A stretch of DNA of 64,000 nucleotides from Candidatus Schekmanbacteria bacterium (GCA_016219965.1 JACRJM010000014.1:70146-134145), one strand, 5' to 3'. Shown: positions 53,201-63,497, numbered from the stretch's first letter. A program made the numbers and translations. Notes: generated by a model not told the origin, from the sequence alone.

Positions 53201-53419
53201 ATCTGAAATAAAAGACTGTTCATCAGTAGTGAGATCTGAAGCAAGAAGTGTCCCTTCTGAAAGCTGTATAGCTTCCCTGAGTGTAATGGTTGAATCCCTC
53301 CCGCTCCCCTGGGAATTCGAACTTACGGTTATTGTACCTGCATCTGCACTGAATGCTACAAACAGGAAAACAAGAGGGAAAAAATATAAGCAGTTTTTTA
53401 TCTTATCCATCCAGATCAT
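50240..53419 (-). CDS. Large exported parallel beta-helix protein with DUF11 and Ig-like domains
   Basis: The 1,059-residue protein has a signal peptide (about 1-28) and a CSLREA-type start (SSNSQGSGRDSTITLREAIQ). About ten right-handed beta-helix repeats follow, of the form NIIGTDG-GDG, GNVISGNG-GI, NYIGTD-GLGN. Then come an Ig-like region (about 515-600), two DUF11-like domains (about 610-860) and tandem basic Ig-like repeats ending VSVYDPEIYKIVNIRIIP and KKKIVWKVNGIKSGD. Such proteins are surface adhesins or secreted S-layer-like proteins. No catalytic residues can be assigned. Confidence 0.82.
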   Translation of the reverse strand: MIWMDKIKNCLYFFPLVFLFVAFSADAGTITVSSNSQGSGRDSTITLREAIQLSEGTLLASDLTTDEQSFISDEVGQGISDTINFNISGEGPHIIDIVSPLPNINDSGTVIDGYSQPGSSQNTVTDRTTQSDAIIMVEINGSLLAGKYSGFAVSSSNNEICGLSIHSFQDHGVYVSGTNAKNNWIWGNYIGTDSSGLTAKGNSNDGVILIDGASDNIIGTNGDGSDDIAERNIISANGNFGVDIYGAGCDRNRVSGNYIGTDVTGKNDLGNGDSGINIINGPQQNIIGTDGDGIGDGNEGNVLSGNKRGIYLRGTNSSLNIIAGNYIGVDVTGENPLGNDHAGIFISDGASGNIIGFDPVFQNGASAGNIISGNGFWGIIIADSGTDNNAVAGNYIGVSSDGTAAVGNGFGGIAIIDGPKDNIIGFADYSEGSNVISGNNGDGITISGNGTSDNKVSGNIIGTDPSGSIGIGNSGNGIIIKGGASSNQIEENKIEYNGGSGINIYSGGNILSKNLVSSNEETDIVVHDSPNDPLPPTDSPSIISASIDEDGILHIRGIADSGTKIEIFGYSSGAPENISFIGEAAPNNKGIWTFDITSSFVVGDYLLATATGPNGSSGYSEPFNITLPGLSVNIVGPSTAGRDSEITLNVYYSNSSSQTYTGVGVTVPLPEEVAFVSASDLGSLDNQSIVWEPGNIGIKGNGVLSFKVKVSGDIPDGTKITFTGYSITSTESDEVFGNDFQFILKGEADLSSSFISIEDVNGKKVNKGDTLRYKLHLVNSGSADASNFKITTFLPGTFSSYSVVSVPDGVNNESFIEAGKYVILLSGFDVPAQSEALVIIDMLLKTSLKKNKAVNLNFSLVSDESAGSGEVEAPEVKIGSIIPKGSMKIIPTDNVSIILGKTKRFKAEIKKINLKRVRWTMLEGEGTIDANKGIYKSPARAVTPKVVKVKAVSVYDPEIYKIVNIRIIPVEVKIDGPDRIKIKKGGSMKLNASVKNAKKKKIVWKVNGIKSGDSTVGKISSKGVYQMPSSPSFTSVTIRAESFADSTKYAEKKIFVKGK

Positions 53420-53536
53420 AAGATCCTCAGCAGTTATAGTAATTGATACAGCTGATAATCAGAAAACTTCGAATTTGATGGATAACTTTATCGACAGGTA
53501 GGTAATAAAACTAATATGGTATTCTACTATTTACAT

Positions 53537-54154
53537 TTATACTTTTGAAGCAAGCCTTACACCCAGATTAAAGGCTTTTTGGAGCTCATCAGGGCGTTCT
53601 TTCACTAACCCTCTTTTAAGATTTCCCAAACTCATATGGTCTCCGACAAAAGTAGTTCTGAAATCATTAAGGTTGGTAACAAGTGCCTGTATCGCCATAA
53701 CTCCTGAAAAAGCCATGGGGTCTCCCTGGCTAGTAACAACTGCTGTTCTCTTCCCCGCAATCATGGATTTAACTTCTGCTGACACAATCTTTCCATTATC
53801 ATCCAATATGGGCTTCATCCGCAAAAGAGGGATCATTCTTGTAAGGAAATTGAGCATCGGTGCTGAAAGAGTCCTCATATGAATAGGGGTTCCGAAAACC
53901 AGGATGTCTGCTTTTATCAGCTTTTGAAGTATCTCTGCCATGTCATCATCCTGCGAACATCTCTTTCCTTCATCCTTGTCAGCCTGCTTAAGATGAAATC
54001 CACAGCCTGTGCAATAGTTTATATTCTTGTCAATTATATATATTTTTTCAGCAGTTAGGTCTGTTACGCTTGCAATCCCCTCAAGAATCTTATCAACAAG
54101 CGTATCAGTATTGGAACCCTTCCTTGGACTTCCGACTATTGCTACGGCATTCAT
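53537..54154 (-). CDS. NADPH-dependent FMN reductase / iron-sulfur flavoprotein-like
   Basis: The 205-residue protein has the flavodoxin-fold FMN loop VGSPRKGSNTDTLVDKIL and a cysteine motif INYCTGCGFHLKQADKDEG then RCSQDDDM, similar to the 4Fe-4S-binding region of iron-sulfur flavoproteins in anaerobes (C-x2-C-xn-C). LVFGTPIHMRTLSAPM completes the FMN site. It likely transfers electrons or reduces quinones and nitro compounds. It sits 17 bp from the rubrerythrin-like gene. Confidence 0.82.
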   Translation of the reverse strand: MNAVAIVGSPRKGSNTDTLVDKILEGIASVTDLTAEKIYIIDKNINYCTGCGFHLKQADKDEGKRCSQDDDMAEILQKLIKADILVFGTPIHMRTLSAPMLNFLTRMIPLLRMKPILDDNGKIVSAEVKSMIAGKRTAVVTSQGDPMAFSGVMAIQALVTNLNDFRTTFVGDHMSLGNLKRGLVKERPDELQKAFNLGVRLASKV

Positions 54155-54171
54155 CTTTTTGTACTTCTCTC

Positions 54172-54660
54172 CTATTCTCTCACATAGAAATCAAGTTCAA
54201 ACTCCTCGAAGGGGAGCCCAAGTACGGCCTTTCTCTCTTTTTCGAGTACATTTATATGGGCCTCTTCGTCCGCAATAAGCTGTACAAAGAGGGCATTAAT
54301 ATCAGCATCAGAGCCGTAAACCTTCTGTGCTTTTATGAAATGGTCTTTTTCCCTGTGCTCATATCCCATCGCAACATCTATGATATGAATTGAATAGGGT
54401 TCAAGGGTTAAATTTTTTATTGCTTTGAGCGAGTGGTCTTTAAGCTTGGCGCCATCTATTTTTTTACCTATTTTCTTCTCAAACACCTCGCTAAGCATTT
54501 TCATATGCCTTTCTTCGTCCCTTGTGACCGCCTTAATGCTTTCACGGGATTGTTCACTCAAGTCGCGTTTAAGGCAATGAGTATATAACTCAATTACACG
54601 TATTTCATTCTTCATCGCAATAATCAAAGCTTCTGCAAGACTTTTAAATGAGTCGCTCAT
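54172..54660 (-). CDS. Rubrerythrin-like ferritin-fold protein
   Basis: The 162-residue protein has four helices with the diiron ligand sets NEIRVIELY, RDEERHMKM, YEHREKDHF and IADEEAHINV (E...E-xx-H twice). There is no rubredoxin domain. Such proteins reduce hydrogen peroxide or bind iron in anaerobes. It is divergent from the epimerase-like gene and close to an iron-sulfur flavoprotein, suggesting an oxidative-stress pair. Confidence 0.8.
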   Translation of the reverse strand: MSDSFKSLAEALIIAMKNEIRVIELYTHCLKRDLSEQSRESIKAVTRDEERHMKMLSEVFEKKIGKKIDGAKLKDHSLKAIKNLTLEPYSIHIIDVAMGYEHREKDHFIKAQKVYGSDADINALFVQLIADEEAHINVLEKERKAVLGLPFEEFELDFYVRE

Positions 54661-54826
54661 ACGCTCTCTCCTTTGTTAATTTAAAATCCTTATATCGAAG
54701 ACTTTTCCCTCTGTCAACCTCATGATAAAAATCTCTTATACATCATACTTTTTTCAGAGAGCATATCCTTCAAAGCTTGCTGAGATAGAAGCAAGTAAAT
54801 ATAATACTAATGGAGAATGATAAATT

Positions 54827-55735
54827 ATGAATAAACCAATATTTATTACAGGTGCTACTGGTTATGTAGGTAAATCGATTCTAAAGGCTGGAATTGAAAA
54901 AGGTTATTCATTTAAATGCCTTGTGAGAAACCCAGCCAATGAAATATCTCTATGGAAGTTTCCTAGATGCGAGTTCGCCAATGGCGACATCACAAACAAT
55001 GAAGAGCTCCCTGAAAAGATGTCAGACTGCTCTGCAGTTATCCACCTTGTAGGAATAATAGCTGAAACTGACACAGCTTCATTTGAAGACATTCATTACA
55101 GAGGAACGAAGAACATCGTTGATGCTGCGAAGTCTGCCGGAATAACAAGATTTATTCATATGAGTGCTCTTGGAGCAAGGGAAAACGGAAAAACCGCATA
55201 TCATATCTCAAAATGGAAAGCGGAAGAGTATGTGCGGATGAGCGGACTAAATTACACCATATTCAAGCCGTCCGTCATATTTGGAAAGGAAGATAACTTC
55301 ATAAACCTGTTCATAAAGATTATTAAACTCTCGCCGGTAATACCTGCAATTGGAAGCGGCAGTCTTGAACCTATATGGGTAGAAGATGTTGCTGCCTGCT
55401 TTATTTCAGCGCTCCAAAATCCTCTGACAGAAATGAAGACTATTGAACTAGGCGGCGGCAAAGTATACAGGCATCCGGAGCTTATTAAACTTATCTGTAA
55501 GTCTTTTAACCTCCGAAGGATAGTTTTTCAAATGCCGCATCTTCTGGCGAAGCTGGCAGCAATTTTTTCTGAAATCGCAATAACAGGAGGACTTCTTACA
55601 AGAGACCAATTAATCATGTTAAATGAATCAAACATTGTAAGAAACGAACGACCAGAAAACGTTTTTAGATTCAGTTTCCGAAGTCTTCAAGATTACCTTG
55701 AAGAACTAAGCCATGAAAAAACACTTACAAAATAA
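54827..55735 (+). CDS. NAD(P)-binding epimerase-like (NDUFA9/NmrA family) protein
   Basis: The 302-residue Rossmann-fold protein has the dinucleotide motif ITGATGYVGKSILKAGIE and YHISKWKAEEYVRMSGLNYT, an atypical short-chain-dehydrogenase active-site region. IGSGSLEPIWVEDVAACF is typical of the complex-I NDUFA9-like subfamily. Substrate unknown. It is followed 11 bp later by the exported DJ-1/PfpI gene. Confidence 0.8.
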   Translation: MNKPIFITGATGYVGKSILKAGIEKGYSFKCLVRNPANEISLWKFPRCEFANGDITNNEELPEKMSDCSAVIHLVGIIAETDTASFEDIHYRGTKNIVDAAKSAGITRFIHMSALGARENGKTAYHISKWKAEEYVRMSGLNYTIFKPSVIFGKEDNFINLFIKIIKLSPVIPAIGSGSLEPIWVEDVAACFISALQNPLTEMKTIELGGGKVYRHPELIKLICKSFNLRRIVFQMPHLLAKLAAIFSEIAITGGLLTRDQLIMLNESNIVRNERPENVFRFSFRSLQDYLEELSHEKTLTK

Positions 55736-55746
55736 GGGAGATAGAT

Positions 55747-56337
55747 ATGAGAATCCCAATTGCACTTGTAATTGCTTCAATATTATTCCCTATTTTTTTA
55801 GCAGGAATAGTTCAGGCAGACAGTAAAAAATCCGTGCTCATGATAATCGCAAGTAAAAACTATCGTGATGAAGAGCTTATTGTGCCGAGGGATTTCTTCA
55901 AGTCAAAGCAAATTTCTGTAACAATTGCCTCATCAACAACATCTCCTGCCAAGGGGATGCTGGGAGCAGTCGTAAAACCGGACATCAAGATTCAGGATAT
56001 TGACATCTCCAAGTATGATGTACTGTTACTTGTAGGAGGCACAGGCGCATCCGAGTACTGGGATGACGGGCTCGTACATAAAATAGCGACGAAGGCATAT
56101 AATGAAGGAAAAATTGTTTCTGCTATCTGTCTCGCTCCTGTAACTCTTGCTAATGCTGGATTGCTCAAAGGGAAGAAGGCAACTGTATGGCAATCCGAAG
56201 GGGATACGCTAAAAAAGAAAGGTGCAGTATATACAGGAGAGGCAGTAACAATTGACGGGAAAATAATCACCGCAGACGGACCGGCATCTGCAAAAAAATT
56301 CGCCGAGGCTGTATATAACGCTCTGGAAGGGAAGTAA
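55747..56337 (+). CDS. Exported DJ-1/PfpI-family protein
   Basis: The 196-residue protein has a signal peptide (about 1-24, ending VQADS) followed by a DJ-1/PfpI glutaminase-like domain with IVPRDFFKSKQI, LLVGGTGASEYWDD and the nucleophile elbow SAICLAPVTLA. Most family members are cytoplasmic; the signal peptide here suggests a periplasmic location. Function (protease, glyoxalase or deglycase-like) cannot be fixed. A GGGAG ribosome binding site precedes it. Confidence 0.82.
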   Translation: MRIPIALVIASILFPIFLAGIVQADSKKSVLMIIASKNYRDEELIVPRDFFKSKQISVTIASSTTSPAKGMLGAVVKPDIKIQDIDISKYDVLLLVGGTGASEYWDDGLVHKIATKAYNEGKIVSAICLAPVTLANAGLLKGKKATVWQSEGDTLKKKGAVYTGEAVTIDGKIITADGPASAKKFAEAVYNALEGK

Positions 56338-56340
56338 CAA

Positions 56341-59100
56341 TTAGATAGCAAAATCTAAATTTATCCTTTCTCTTAAAAATTTTCCCGTATAAGATTCTTT
56401 GCACTTCGCCACATCCATCACTGTTCCCTCACAGACTATTCTCCCTCCGCTGTCACCACCTTCTGGCCCCATGTCTATAATGTAATCAGCGTTTATTATG
56501 AATTCGAGATTGTGTTCAATGGCAACTATTGAATTACCTTCTGCAACAAGCTTCTTAAAAACTTCAACGAGATTATAGACATCAGCCATATGAAGACCGG
56601 TAGTTGGCTCATCAAAGAGAAACAGATAGCTTGCCTCTTTTTTCTTCTCAACAAGAAGCCCGGCAAGCTTAAGCCTCTGTGCTTCCCCCCCGCTTAATGT
56701 CGATGTACTCTGTCCAAGCTTTAAATATCCAAGCCCCATATCTTTAAGTACCGACAAATTCTTCTTCACCTGAGGAGAATCAGAGAAAAAAGCAAGAGAC
56801 TGTTCAACTGTCATATTAAGGATGTCTGATATGTTCTTGTTTCTATGTGTCACATCCAAAACTTTTTTTCTAAACCGTTTACCGTCACATTCATCGCAGA
56901 TAAGCTCAAGGTCTGCAAGGAACTGCATCTCAACCCTTTCTTTGCCAAGTCCATTGCATTTGGGGCATCTGCCGTCACCGGTGTTAAAAGAAAAATCACG
57001 TTCTGTAACTCCAGCTATTTCAGCACTCCTTGTTCCTGCCATTAGTTTTCTTATCTCGCTGTATGCTTTCACATAGGTCACAGGATTAGAGCGTGCCTGT
57101 CTCCCGATAGGCGACTGGTCAACCATGATTACAGAATCAATGTTTTTTATCCCGTCGATACTGTCAAAACATTTCGTTGATGAAATTTTACCGCCCTTCA
57201 TACTCTTAATTGCCGGATATAATATCTCTTCAAGAAGAGTTGATTTTCCTGCACCGGAAACACCTGTAAGACATACAAAGGATTGAAGTGGAATTTTAAA
57301 ATCAACACCTTTTATGTTGTTCTTTTTTGCCTTCGAGATTGTTATTACATTACTGACACTATGTTTTTTCCCTGCGGAAATTCCCCGCTGAGCTGATATG
57401 TGTTTTGCTGTCAGTGAATTTTTGTTCGTCAACAGTTCATCAAAAGTTCCCTCAAACACTACTTCACCTCCTAATTCACCCGCACCCGGGCCAAGGTCAA
57501 TAATCTTATCAGCATTTTTTATTACCTGCATATCATGCTCTACAACTACAAGAGTGTTACCGCGGCGGCTAAGTTCTTTTAATACCCCTATGAGCCTTGA
57601 TGTGTCCCTCGGGTGAAGCCCTACGGTCGGTTCATCAAGGACATAGAGCGTTCCTGTAAGAAGACTGCCGAGCGCTTTGGAGAGGTTTATCCTTTGCATC
57701 TCTCCGCCGCTCAATGTCCTTGCCTGACGGTTGAGCGTAACATAATTTAAACCAACATTAAGAAGATACCCTGTCCTGTTCCTAAGTTCTTCGAGGATTA
57801 ATTTTACTGGTTCAAAACCGGAATCACGAAATGCAGGGTAAGAAAAAAATACGGAAAGTTCATCAATAGACATTGTTTGAAGTTCAAATATATTTTTTCC
57901 CAAAACCTTCACCCATAACGCATCATCCTTGAGTCTTGTACCATTGCATACAGCGCAGAGTTCAAAACTCCTGTACCTTGAAAGCAGTACGCGGATGTGC
58001 AGTTTGTATTTTTTCTCTTCCAGATACTTGAAAAACCCATTTATGCCGCAGAAATCTCCCGCTCCTTCAATGAGGATCTCCCTTCCCTTCCGGGAAAGTT
58101 TATTAAATGATGAAGTAAATGATATTCCTGCTTTTACAAGCTCGTGCCGTAAAGTGATATACATATCCTCATAAGCTGGGCTGTTCCAGGGAGCGATAGC
58201 CCCCTTGTTTAAAGGTTTATCTCTGTCCGGAATTACCTTGTCGAGATCTATCCCTATTACTCTTCCAAAACCATGGCAGTTTGGACATGCGCCAACAGGA
58301 GAATTATAAGAAAACATATGAGGTTCAGGGCTGGTAAAAAATTTCCTGCATTTCTCACAGGAAAAAGAAAAAGCATAATGGAATATACCGTAGCCTTCAA
58401 TAACAACCGCGCCTCTTTCCGTGTTAAGGCGAAGTCCTGTTTCAACAGCGTCGCTTATTCGTCCGGTATTTTCCTGCGATATTAAAAACCGGTCAACGAC
58501 CATGTCTATTTCATCATATTTAGCAAATTGACCGGAGGTAATGCTGTCGATATCCTTAACCTCTCCATCAATCATTACCCTGAAAAAGCCGTCTTGTTTA
58601 AGCCTTTCAGCGAACAAGTTTAAAACATCTATTTTGTGCGGAACAGGAACTGGAATAACGAGAGTTCCTCTATTTCCGGAAAATTTTTCAATTATTCTGT
58701 CCACAAGGCTTTGCGGCGTATGCCTGACTGCCGGGATATTGCACTTAGGACAGAATGTCGTTCCTGCACGTGCAAAGAGAAGCTTCAGATAATCGTCTAT
58801 CTCGGAAAGGCTGCCCACTGTGGCACGGGAGCTGCGGATATAATTTTTCTGTTCAACGGCGATGGCTGGCTGAATACCTGTAATACTGTCTACATCAGGC
58901 TTTTCCATCCTCTCCAAAAACTGGCGGGCATAAGCTGAAAGCGACTCGACGTAACGCCTCTGTCCCTCCGCGTAGATCGTATCGAAAGCCAGAGAGGATT
59001 TCCCTGAACCTGACACTCCTGTAATAACCGTAATTCCCCCGGATGGGATTGAGCAGTCAATGTTCTTAAGGTTGTTTACGCGTGCGCCTTTAATTTCCAT
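56341..59100 (-). CDS. uvrA: Excinuclease ABC subunit A
   Basis: The 919-residue protein has two ABC ATPase halves: Walker [14 protein letters not shown] near residue 30 and [15 protein letters not shown] at about 610. Signature motifs are [15 protein letters not shown] and [24 protein letters not shown]...CPNC and CPKC...CDEC cysteine pairs indicate zinc modules. It recognises bulky DNA lesions and loads UvrB. Its length and insertion pattern match UvrA, but several family-invariant stretches differ ([11 protein letters not shown]), so it may be a paralogue rather than the main UvrA. uvrB is not in the window. Confidence 0.85.
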   Translation of the reverse strand: MEIKGARVNNLKNIDCSIPSGGITVITGVSGSGKSSLAFDTIYAEGQRRYVESLSAYARQFLERMEKPDVDSITGIQPAIAVEQKNYIRSSRATVGSLSEIDDYLKLLFARAGTTFCPKCNIPAVRHTPQSLVDRIIEKFSGNRGTLVIPVPVPHKIDVLNLFAERLKQDGFFRVMIDGEVKDIDSITSGQFAKYDEIDMVVDRFLISQENTGRISDAVETGLRLNTERGAVVIEGYGIFHYAFSFSCEKCRKFFTSPEPHMFSYNSPVGACPNCHGFGRVIGIDLDKVIPDRDKPLNKGAIAPWNSPAYEDMYITLRHELVKAGISFTSSFNKLSRKGREILIEGAGDFCGINGFFKYLEEKKYKLHIRVLLSRYRSFELCAVCNGTRLKDDALWVKVLGKNIFELQTMSIDELSVFFSYPAFRDSGFEPVKLILEELRNRTGYLLNVGLNYVTLNRQARTLSGGEMQRINLSKALGSLLTGTLYVLDEPTVGLHPRDTSRLIGVLKELSRRGNTLVVVEHDMQVIKNADKIIDLGPGAGELGGEVVFEGTFDELLTNKNSLTAKHISAQRGISAGKKHSVSNVITISKAKKNNIKGVDFKIPLQSFVCLTGVSGAGKSTLLEEILYPAIKSMKGGKISSTKCFDSIDGIKNIDSVIMVDQSPIGRQARSNPVTYVKAYSEIRKLMAGTRSAEIAGVTERDFSFNTGDGRCPKCNGLGKERVEMQFLADLELICDECDGKRFRKKVLDVTHRNKNISDILNMTVEQSLAFFSDSPQVKKNLSVLKDMGLGYLKLGQSTSTLSGGEAQRLKLAGLLVEKKKEASYLFLFDEPTTGLHMADVYNLVEVFKKLVAEGNSIVAIEHNLEFIINADYIIDMGPEGGDSGGRIVCEGTVMDVAKCKESYTGKFLRERINLDFAI

Positions 59101-59298
59101 TCAGCAGACAAAGCTCCCTGTTATGTCATTACAAGAAAATTATAAATAATTTTTATAGCTTTTAAAAAATGTTATGTAAACTTATGACACCATTAGAATT
59201 AATAAAAAAAATTTATTGAAGAATTGAAAAAACATATATTATGAATAAATTTAAATTTTAGTCTCTGTTGTATTTAACCTTGTTCAGGAGGTATCAGG

Positions 59299-60708
59299 AT
59301 GAAAAAATTTACTCCGCTTATTTCCATTATTATCTTTTTTTCGATTAGCCTGCTCTGTTATTCAGAAGGACAAACAATGAAAGAAATTGAAAATATGGGA
59401 ATATTCGATTTCAAGGCTGTAAAGGTAAAAGACTTCATAAGCCCTGAAGTGTGCGCAGACTGCCATACGCAGATATTTGACCAATGGAAAGGATCCATGC
59501 ATAGCAAGGCATTTACAGATCCAATATGGCGTGCAGCGACAAAACTTTTTATGGTTGACGCAACCACGGAGGGGCAACAGCTTGAGATGAAGGCATGCGT
59601 AAAATGTCATGTTCCTCTTGGTTTCAGATCGACTGTCCTCACTTCGCCTGCGGGAGATTACGACAAACTTCAAGATATCGCGGCCCAGGGTATTTTCTGC
59701 AACTGGTGCCATTACATCGATGAGATTAAACATTTGGGCGATGCAGGTTATGAGGTTGAACAAAGGGAAAGAGAAGATAGCCCTTCCGCCATGCTTGGGC
59801 CTTTCAAAGATTCCAAATCATCTTATCATCCTTCAAAATACTCTGAACTTCATACTAAATCTGATTTCTGCGGTCTTTGCCACAACGTGTCCCACATGTC
59901 AACAAAGGTACCGATTGAAAGCACATACGAAGAATGGAAAAAAAGCGTTTATAATACTCTTGATCCCTCTACTACGGTCACCTGCCAGGATTGTCATATG
60001 AGGCAAAGGCCGGGTATTCCTGCCACCGGTACCACTGAAAGACCGGACAACCCGGGAAAAGCATGTGATACTGGTCCGGAGAGGAAGCACATATGGACGC
60101 ATTATTTCGTCGGGGGCAACGCAGTTGTAACATCGCTGCAAAATAATCAGGTTCACTCTGACATGGCGGTCGAGAGGCTCCAGAATGCCGCTTCCCTGGA
60201 ATTCATAAAAAGCGGTTCATACAGTAAAAATGCTCCTGCAATGGTTCAGGTAAAAGTTACAAACTCCGGTGCAGGTCATTATCTGCCTACAGGACTCTCG
60301 GAACTGAGGGAAATGTGGCTTGACATTAAAATTACGGACAATTCAGGTAAAGAAATCCTTAGGACCGGAGCAATCGATGAAAAGGGAGAGATAGATAAAA
60401 AAGCAGTTAGATATTACACTCAGCTTGGAAATGAAAAAGGAGAACCTGTCATCAATGTTGCCCTCGCCGACAGGATTCTTTCCGACAACAGGATTCCTCC
60501 AAAGTCTTCAGCCATTGAATCATATTCTTTTAATATCCCTGCTGATGCAGTATCTCCGCTCACTGTAGATGTCCACCTGAGATACAGGAGTCTTTCGCAG
60601 GGTATTGCCACCGCACTGATGGGAATATATGCTCCTAAAATCCCGGTTATCGATATGGCAGAAGTTAAAGGCAAAATAGATTTTTTGGAAGAAAACCCAC
60701 TAAAATAA
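59299..60708 (+). CDS. Five-heme cytochrome c with C-terminal beta domain
   Basis: The 469-residue exported protein has a signal peptide (about 1-22) and five CxxCH heme motifs (CADCH, CVKCH, CNWCH, CGLCH, CQDCH) in the first 240 residues. A C-terminal beta-sandwich follows (KNAPAMVQVKVTNSGAGHYL, PPKSSAIESYSFNIPADAV). The arrangement resembles cytochrome c554-type and extracellular-electron-transfer multihemes. CAGGAGGTATCAGG is a strong ribosome binding site. It probably passes electrons in the periplasm or at the cell surface; partners are not adjacent. Confidence 0.85.
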   Translation: MKKFTPLISIIIFFSISLLCYSEGQTMKEIENMGIFDFKAVKVKDFISPEVCADCHTQIFDQWKGSMHSKAFTDPIWRAATKLFMVDATTEGQQLEMKACVKCHVPLGFRSTVLTSPAGDYDKLQDIAAQGIFCNWCHYIDEIKHLGDAGYEVEQREREDSPSAMLGPFKDSKSSYHPSKYSELHTKSDFCGLCHNVSHMSTKVPIESTYEEWKKSVYNTLDPSTTVTCQDCHMRQRPGIPATGTTERPDNPGKACDTGPERKHIWTHYFVGGNAVVTSLQNNQVHSDMAVERLQNAASLEFIKSGSYSKNAPAMVQVKVTNSGAGHYLPTGLSELREMWLDIKITDNSGKEILRTGAIDEKGEIDKKAVRYYTQLGNEKGEPVINVALADRILSDNRIPPKSSAIESYSFNIPADAVSPLTVDVHLRYRSLSQGIATALMGIYAPKIPVIDMAEVKGKIDFLEENPLK

Positions 60709-60734
60709 AATAATCTTAATAATGGCTTTGCAAA

Positions 60735-60772
60735 ATAAAAGGGGTGAAAAAAATCACCCCTTTTATTTTTTC
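60735..60772. terminator. Bidirectional intrinsic terminator
   Basis: AAAAGGGGTGA and TCACCCCTTTT form an 11-bp stem with an A-rich loop, flanked by T-runs on both strands. It lies between the convergent cytochrome and MCP genes and can stop both. Confidence 0.88.
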
Positions 60773-60792
60773 TATCTATATTTTATATAACG

Positions 60793-62913
60793 TTAAAACG
60801 ATTGAAGTATATCCCTGTCATTCATATCCTGAAAAGGGATTATTTTTTCCGGATCCTTTTTCATGGAATTAACGCCTGTTCTTTTATTAACTGCGGTTGG
60901 TTTCGCAATAATTCTTTCTGTCATTCTTTGGTTTACATCTGTTTTTTTTGTCAGGTTCGACATCTGGGAATTTGCAGCAGTAAGCTTGAATGATGAAACC
61001 ATGCTTCGCATTTCCTCTGCCTGCCCTGAGAGCTCTTCAGCAGCGCTTGCCGATTCTTCAGAGTTTGCTGCGTTCTGCTGTGTAATCTGATTCATCTGCT
61101 CTACAGCTGTATTTATCTGCTCCATCCCCTGCGTCTGCTGTTCCGAAGCAGCAGCAATTTCTTCCATTACAGCTCCAACCTTGTGTATCTGTTCATTTAT
61201 ATCATTAAGATTCCTCAATACTTCCTGATTGATAATAACACCTTCTTCAGAGTTTTTTACTGAACCTTCTATCATTGCAGCCGTATTTTTCGCTGCGTCT
61301 GCACTTCTTATAGCAAGGTTTCTCACTTCTTCAGCGACAACTGCAAAACCTTTCCCTGCATCACCGGCACGCGCTGCTTCAACTGCAGCATTAAGCGCAA
61401 GAAGATTCGTCTGAAAGGCTATCTCATCTATTGTTTTAATAATCTTGGCTGTTTCATCTGAAGAAGCTTTTATCTTATCAATTGCCGAGGAAAGACGGCT
61501 CATGCTCTCTGTACCTTTTGCCGCACTTTCTCTTGCGGAATCTGAAAGCGCTTTTGCTTCTTTCGAATTTGCTGAGTTTTGTCTTGTCATTGATGACATC
61601 TCATGTAAGTTGCTCGATATTTCTTCAAGGGAACTTGCCTGCTCTGACGCACCGCTTGCAAGAGCCTGGCTCCCGGAGCTTATCTCGCCCGATGCAGATG
61701 AGACCTGTTGAGACGAAAGCGCAACCTGCTGAAGGCTCTGGTCAAGGTTTTCTGCAGCAGCATTTAGGGCATTCTTTATCTTTGCATGATCACCTTCATA
61801 ATTCCCGGTAACTCTTACTGAAAGGTCACGTTTTGCTAAACGCTCTAAAACTTCTGATGCCTCATTTACTGGTTCAATTACTGCATCTAGCGTTTCATTG
61901 ATTCCCTTTACAAGTTCACGAAAAGAACCATCAAATCCTGAAACATTCCCTCTCCTGGATAAAACTCCCTCTTTAGCAGCATTGACCAGCTCCGACATTT
62001 CAGCAGTCAGACTGAGTATAGTTTTCTGAAGTTTTTGAAACGCCTTGCTAAGCACATCTTTTTCACTTCTAATATTAATATTCGCCGACACATCACCTGA
62101 AGCAATTTTCTCCGCAGCATTTGCCAGCTCTGTCTGTGATGCAATTATTTTACCGAACGAATCTGCAAGCTGTCCAACTTCATCTTTTGAAGTTATTTCA
62201 ATCTTCTGATTAATATCTCCAAGAGCCATCTGCTCTGCAGCCTCAGTTATTCTTTTCATAGGCTTTCCAATTAAGGAAGAAAGCCAGAATCCAAGACCTA
62301 TTGCAAATGCAACAGTTATTCCTAAAACAATAAGAACAGTCCTACTAACTCTATCAGCAAACGCTACATTTACATCAGCAGATGCTTTTGCTTCTGAAAT
62401 TTTCTTTTTAGTAATCTCATCTATCATGTCCTGCACAACTCTCATCTTCTTGTAATATTCACCATTAAGGAGGTCTATCGCTTCCTGATCTTTTCCGGCA
62501 AACGCAAGATCGAGAACAGCTTTTTTTGCTGCATCATAGTTTTTGTGTGCGCTTTGGTAGTTACTGTTAAAATCTCTCATCTCTTCGGTATCTACGCTTT
62601 TGCTGAACTCCTCAATGTTTTTATCCATTTCGGATTCGCGCTCTTTGACTTTTTCAAGCATTTTCTGTTTTTCTGATTCAGTCTTTACCATAACAACATC
62701 ACGCAGATTCCCCCTTGCTCTTTGAAAACTTGTAGCAGCAATCCCCAAATTGCTAACCGGAACAGTAATTTCCTTGTAAAGTTTTTCATTGGAATCTGCC
62801 ATGTTGCGAATACTGTTTAAATTCATCCAGCCAACTGCACCGTTTATTAAAGATACTGCTATAAAGGCAAAGATCAGTTTTGATGAAAGCTTTAAATCGT
62901 AGAACCATTTCAT
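60793..62913 (-). CDS. Methyl-accepting chemotaxis protein
   Basis: The 706-residue protein has an N-terminal membrane helix (about 10-28) and a periplasmic four-helix (4HB_MCP-like) sensor domain (about 30-185). A second helix (about 190-213) is followed by HAMP segments (about 215-395) and a long coiled-coil signalling domain with the conserved hairpin tip [20 protein letters not shown] then [17 protein letters not shown]. It has no NWETF-type CheR tether at the C-terminus. It signals to CheA through CheW, whose gene is 71 bp upstream. Confidence 0.92.
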   Translation of the reverse strand: MKWFYDLKLSSKLIFAFIAVSLINGAVGWMNLNSIRNMADSNEKLYKEITVPVSNLGIAATSFQRARGNLRDVVMVKTESEKQKMLEKVKERESEMDKNIEEFSKSVDTEEMRDFNSNYQSAHKNYDAAKKAVLDLAFAGKDQEAIDLLNGEYYKKMRVVQDMIDEITKKKISEAKASADVNVAFADRVSRTVLIVLGITVAFAIGLGFWLSSLIGKPMKRITEAAEQMALGDINQKIEITSKDEVGQLADSFGKIIASQTELANAAEKIASGDVSANINIRSEKDVLSKAFQKLQKTILSLTAEMSELVNAAKEGVLSRRGNVSGFDGSFRELVKGINETLDAVIEPVNEASEVLERLAKRDLSVRVTGNYEGDHAKIKNALNAAAENLDQSLQQVALSSQQVSSASGEISSGSQALASGASEQASSLEEISSNLHEMSSMTRQNSANSKEAKALSDSARESAAKGTESMSRLSSAIDKIKASSDETAKIIKTIDEIAFQTNLLALNAAVEAARAGDAGKGFAVVAEEVRNLAIRSADAAKNTAAMIEGSVKNSEEGVIINQEVLRNLNDINEQIHKVGAVMEEIAAASEQQTQGMEQINTAVEQMNQITQQNAANSEESASAAEELSGQAEEMRSMVSSFKLTAANSQMSNLTKKTDVNQRMTERIIAKPTAVNKRTGVNSMKKDPEKIIPFQDMNDRDILQSF

Positions 62914-62984
62914 ATTCCTACTCCCATTTAGAATTTCATAAACCCTTTTTTAAAATGTTGATAAAAAAGAATTTGCCTTAGCCA

Positions 62985-63497
62985 TTATTCTGCACATGAA
63001 TTTACATTCAGTTTCTCTGTCTTTTCATTTTCAAGAATCTTATCAATATCAAGAAGGAGTTTTACTCTCCCTTCAGATTTTCCAAGTCCAAGGATATATT
63101 CGATGTTTACACCAGCCCCAAAAGAGGGTGCATCCTCAATATTTTCGTTTGCTATATCAAGCACCTCCGACACCCTATCAACAATTATGCCTGTCTGAAC
63201 TCCATCGGACTGAACCACTATTATGCAGCTTTCGTCTGTCTGCTCAACTGAAGACATTCCAAATTTCTGTCTCAATTCCATAACAGGGATTATTCTGCCC
63301 CGAAGATTAATTACACCACGGACAAACTTGGGGGTGCGGGGAACAGGAGTTATAGGCATCATCCCGATTATTTCGTGGACTTTTAGGATTTCAATCCCGT
63401 ACTCTTCTTTACCAAGAAAAAAAGTTAAAAATTTACCCCCTTTATCCGGATGATTTGTCTCTACGGCAGATTTGTGTTCAGTTAATGAATCCCCCAT
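62985..63497 (-). CDS. cheW: Chemotaxis coupling protein
   Basis: The 170-residue protein has FFLGKEEYGIEILKVHEIIG, PRTPKFVRGVINLRGRIIPV and VDRVSEVLDI, typical of CheW, plus a 20-residue N-terminal extension. It links the MCP to the histidine kinase CheA, which is outside the window. GGAGGATA precedes the start. It is followed by the MCP gene, likely one transcript. Confidence 0.93.
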   Translation of the reverse strand: MGDSLTEHKSAVETNHPDKGGKFLTFFLGKEEYGIEILKVHEIIGMMPITPVPRTPKFVRGVINLRGRIIPVMELRQKFGMSSVEQTDESCIIVVQSDGVQTGIIVDRVSEVLDIANENIEDAPSFGAGVNIEYILGLGKSEGRVKLLLDIDKILENEKTEKLNVNSCAE

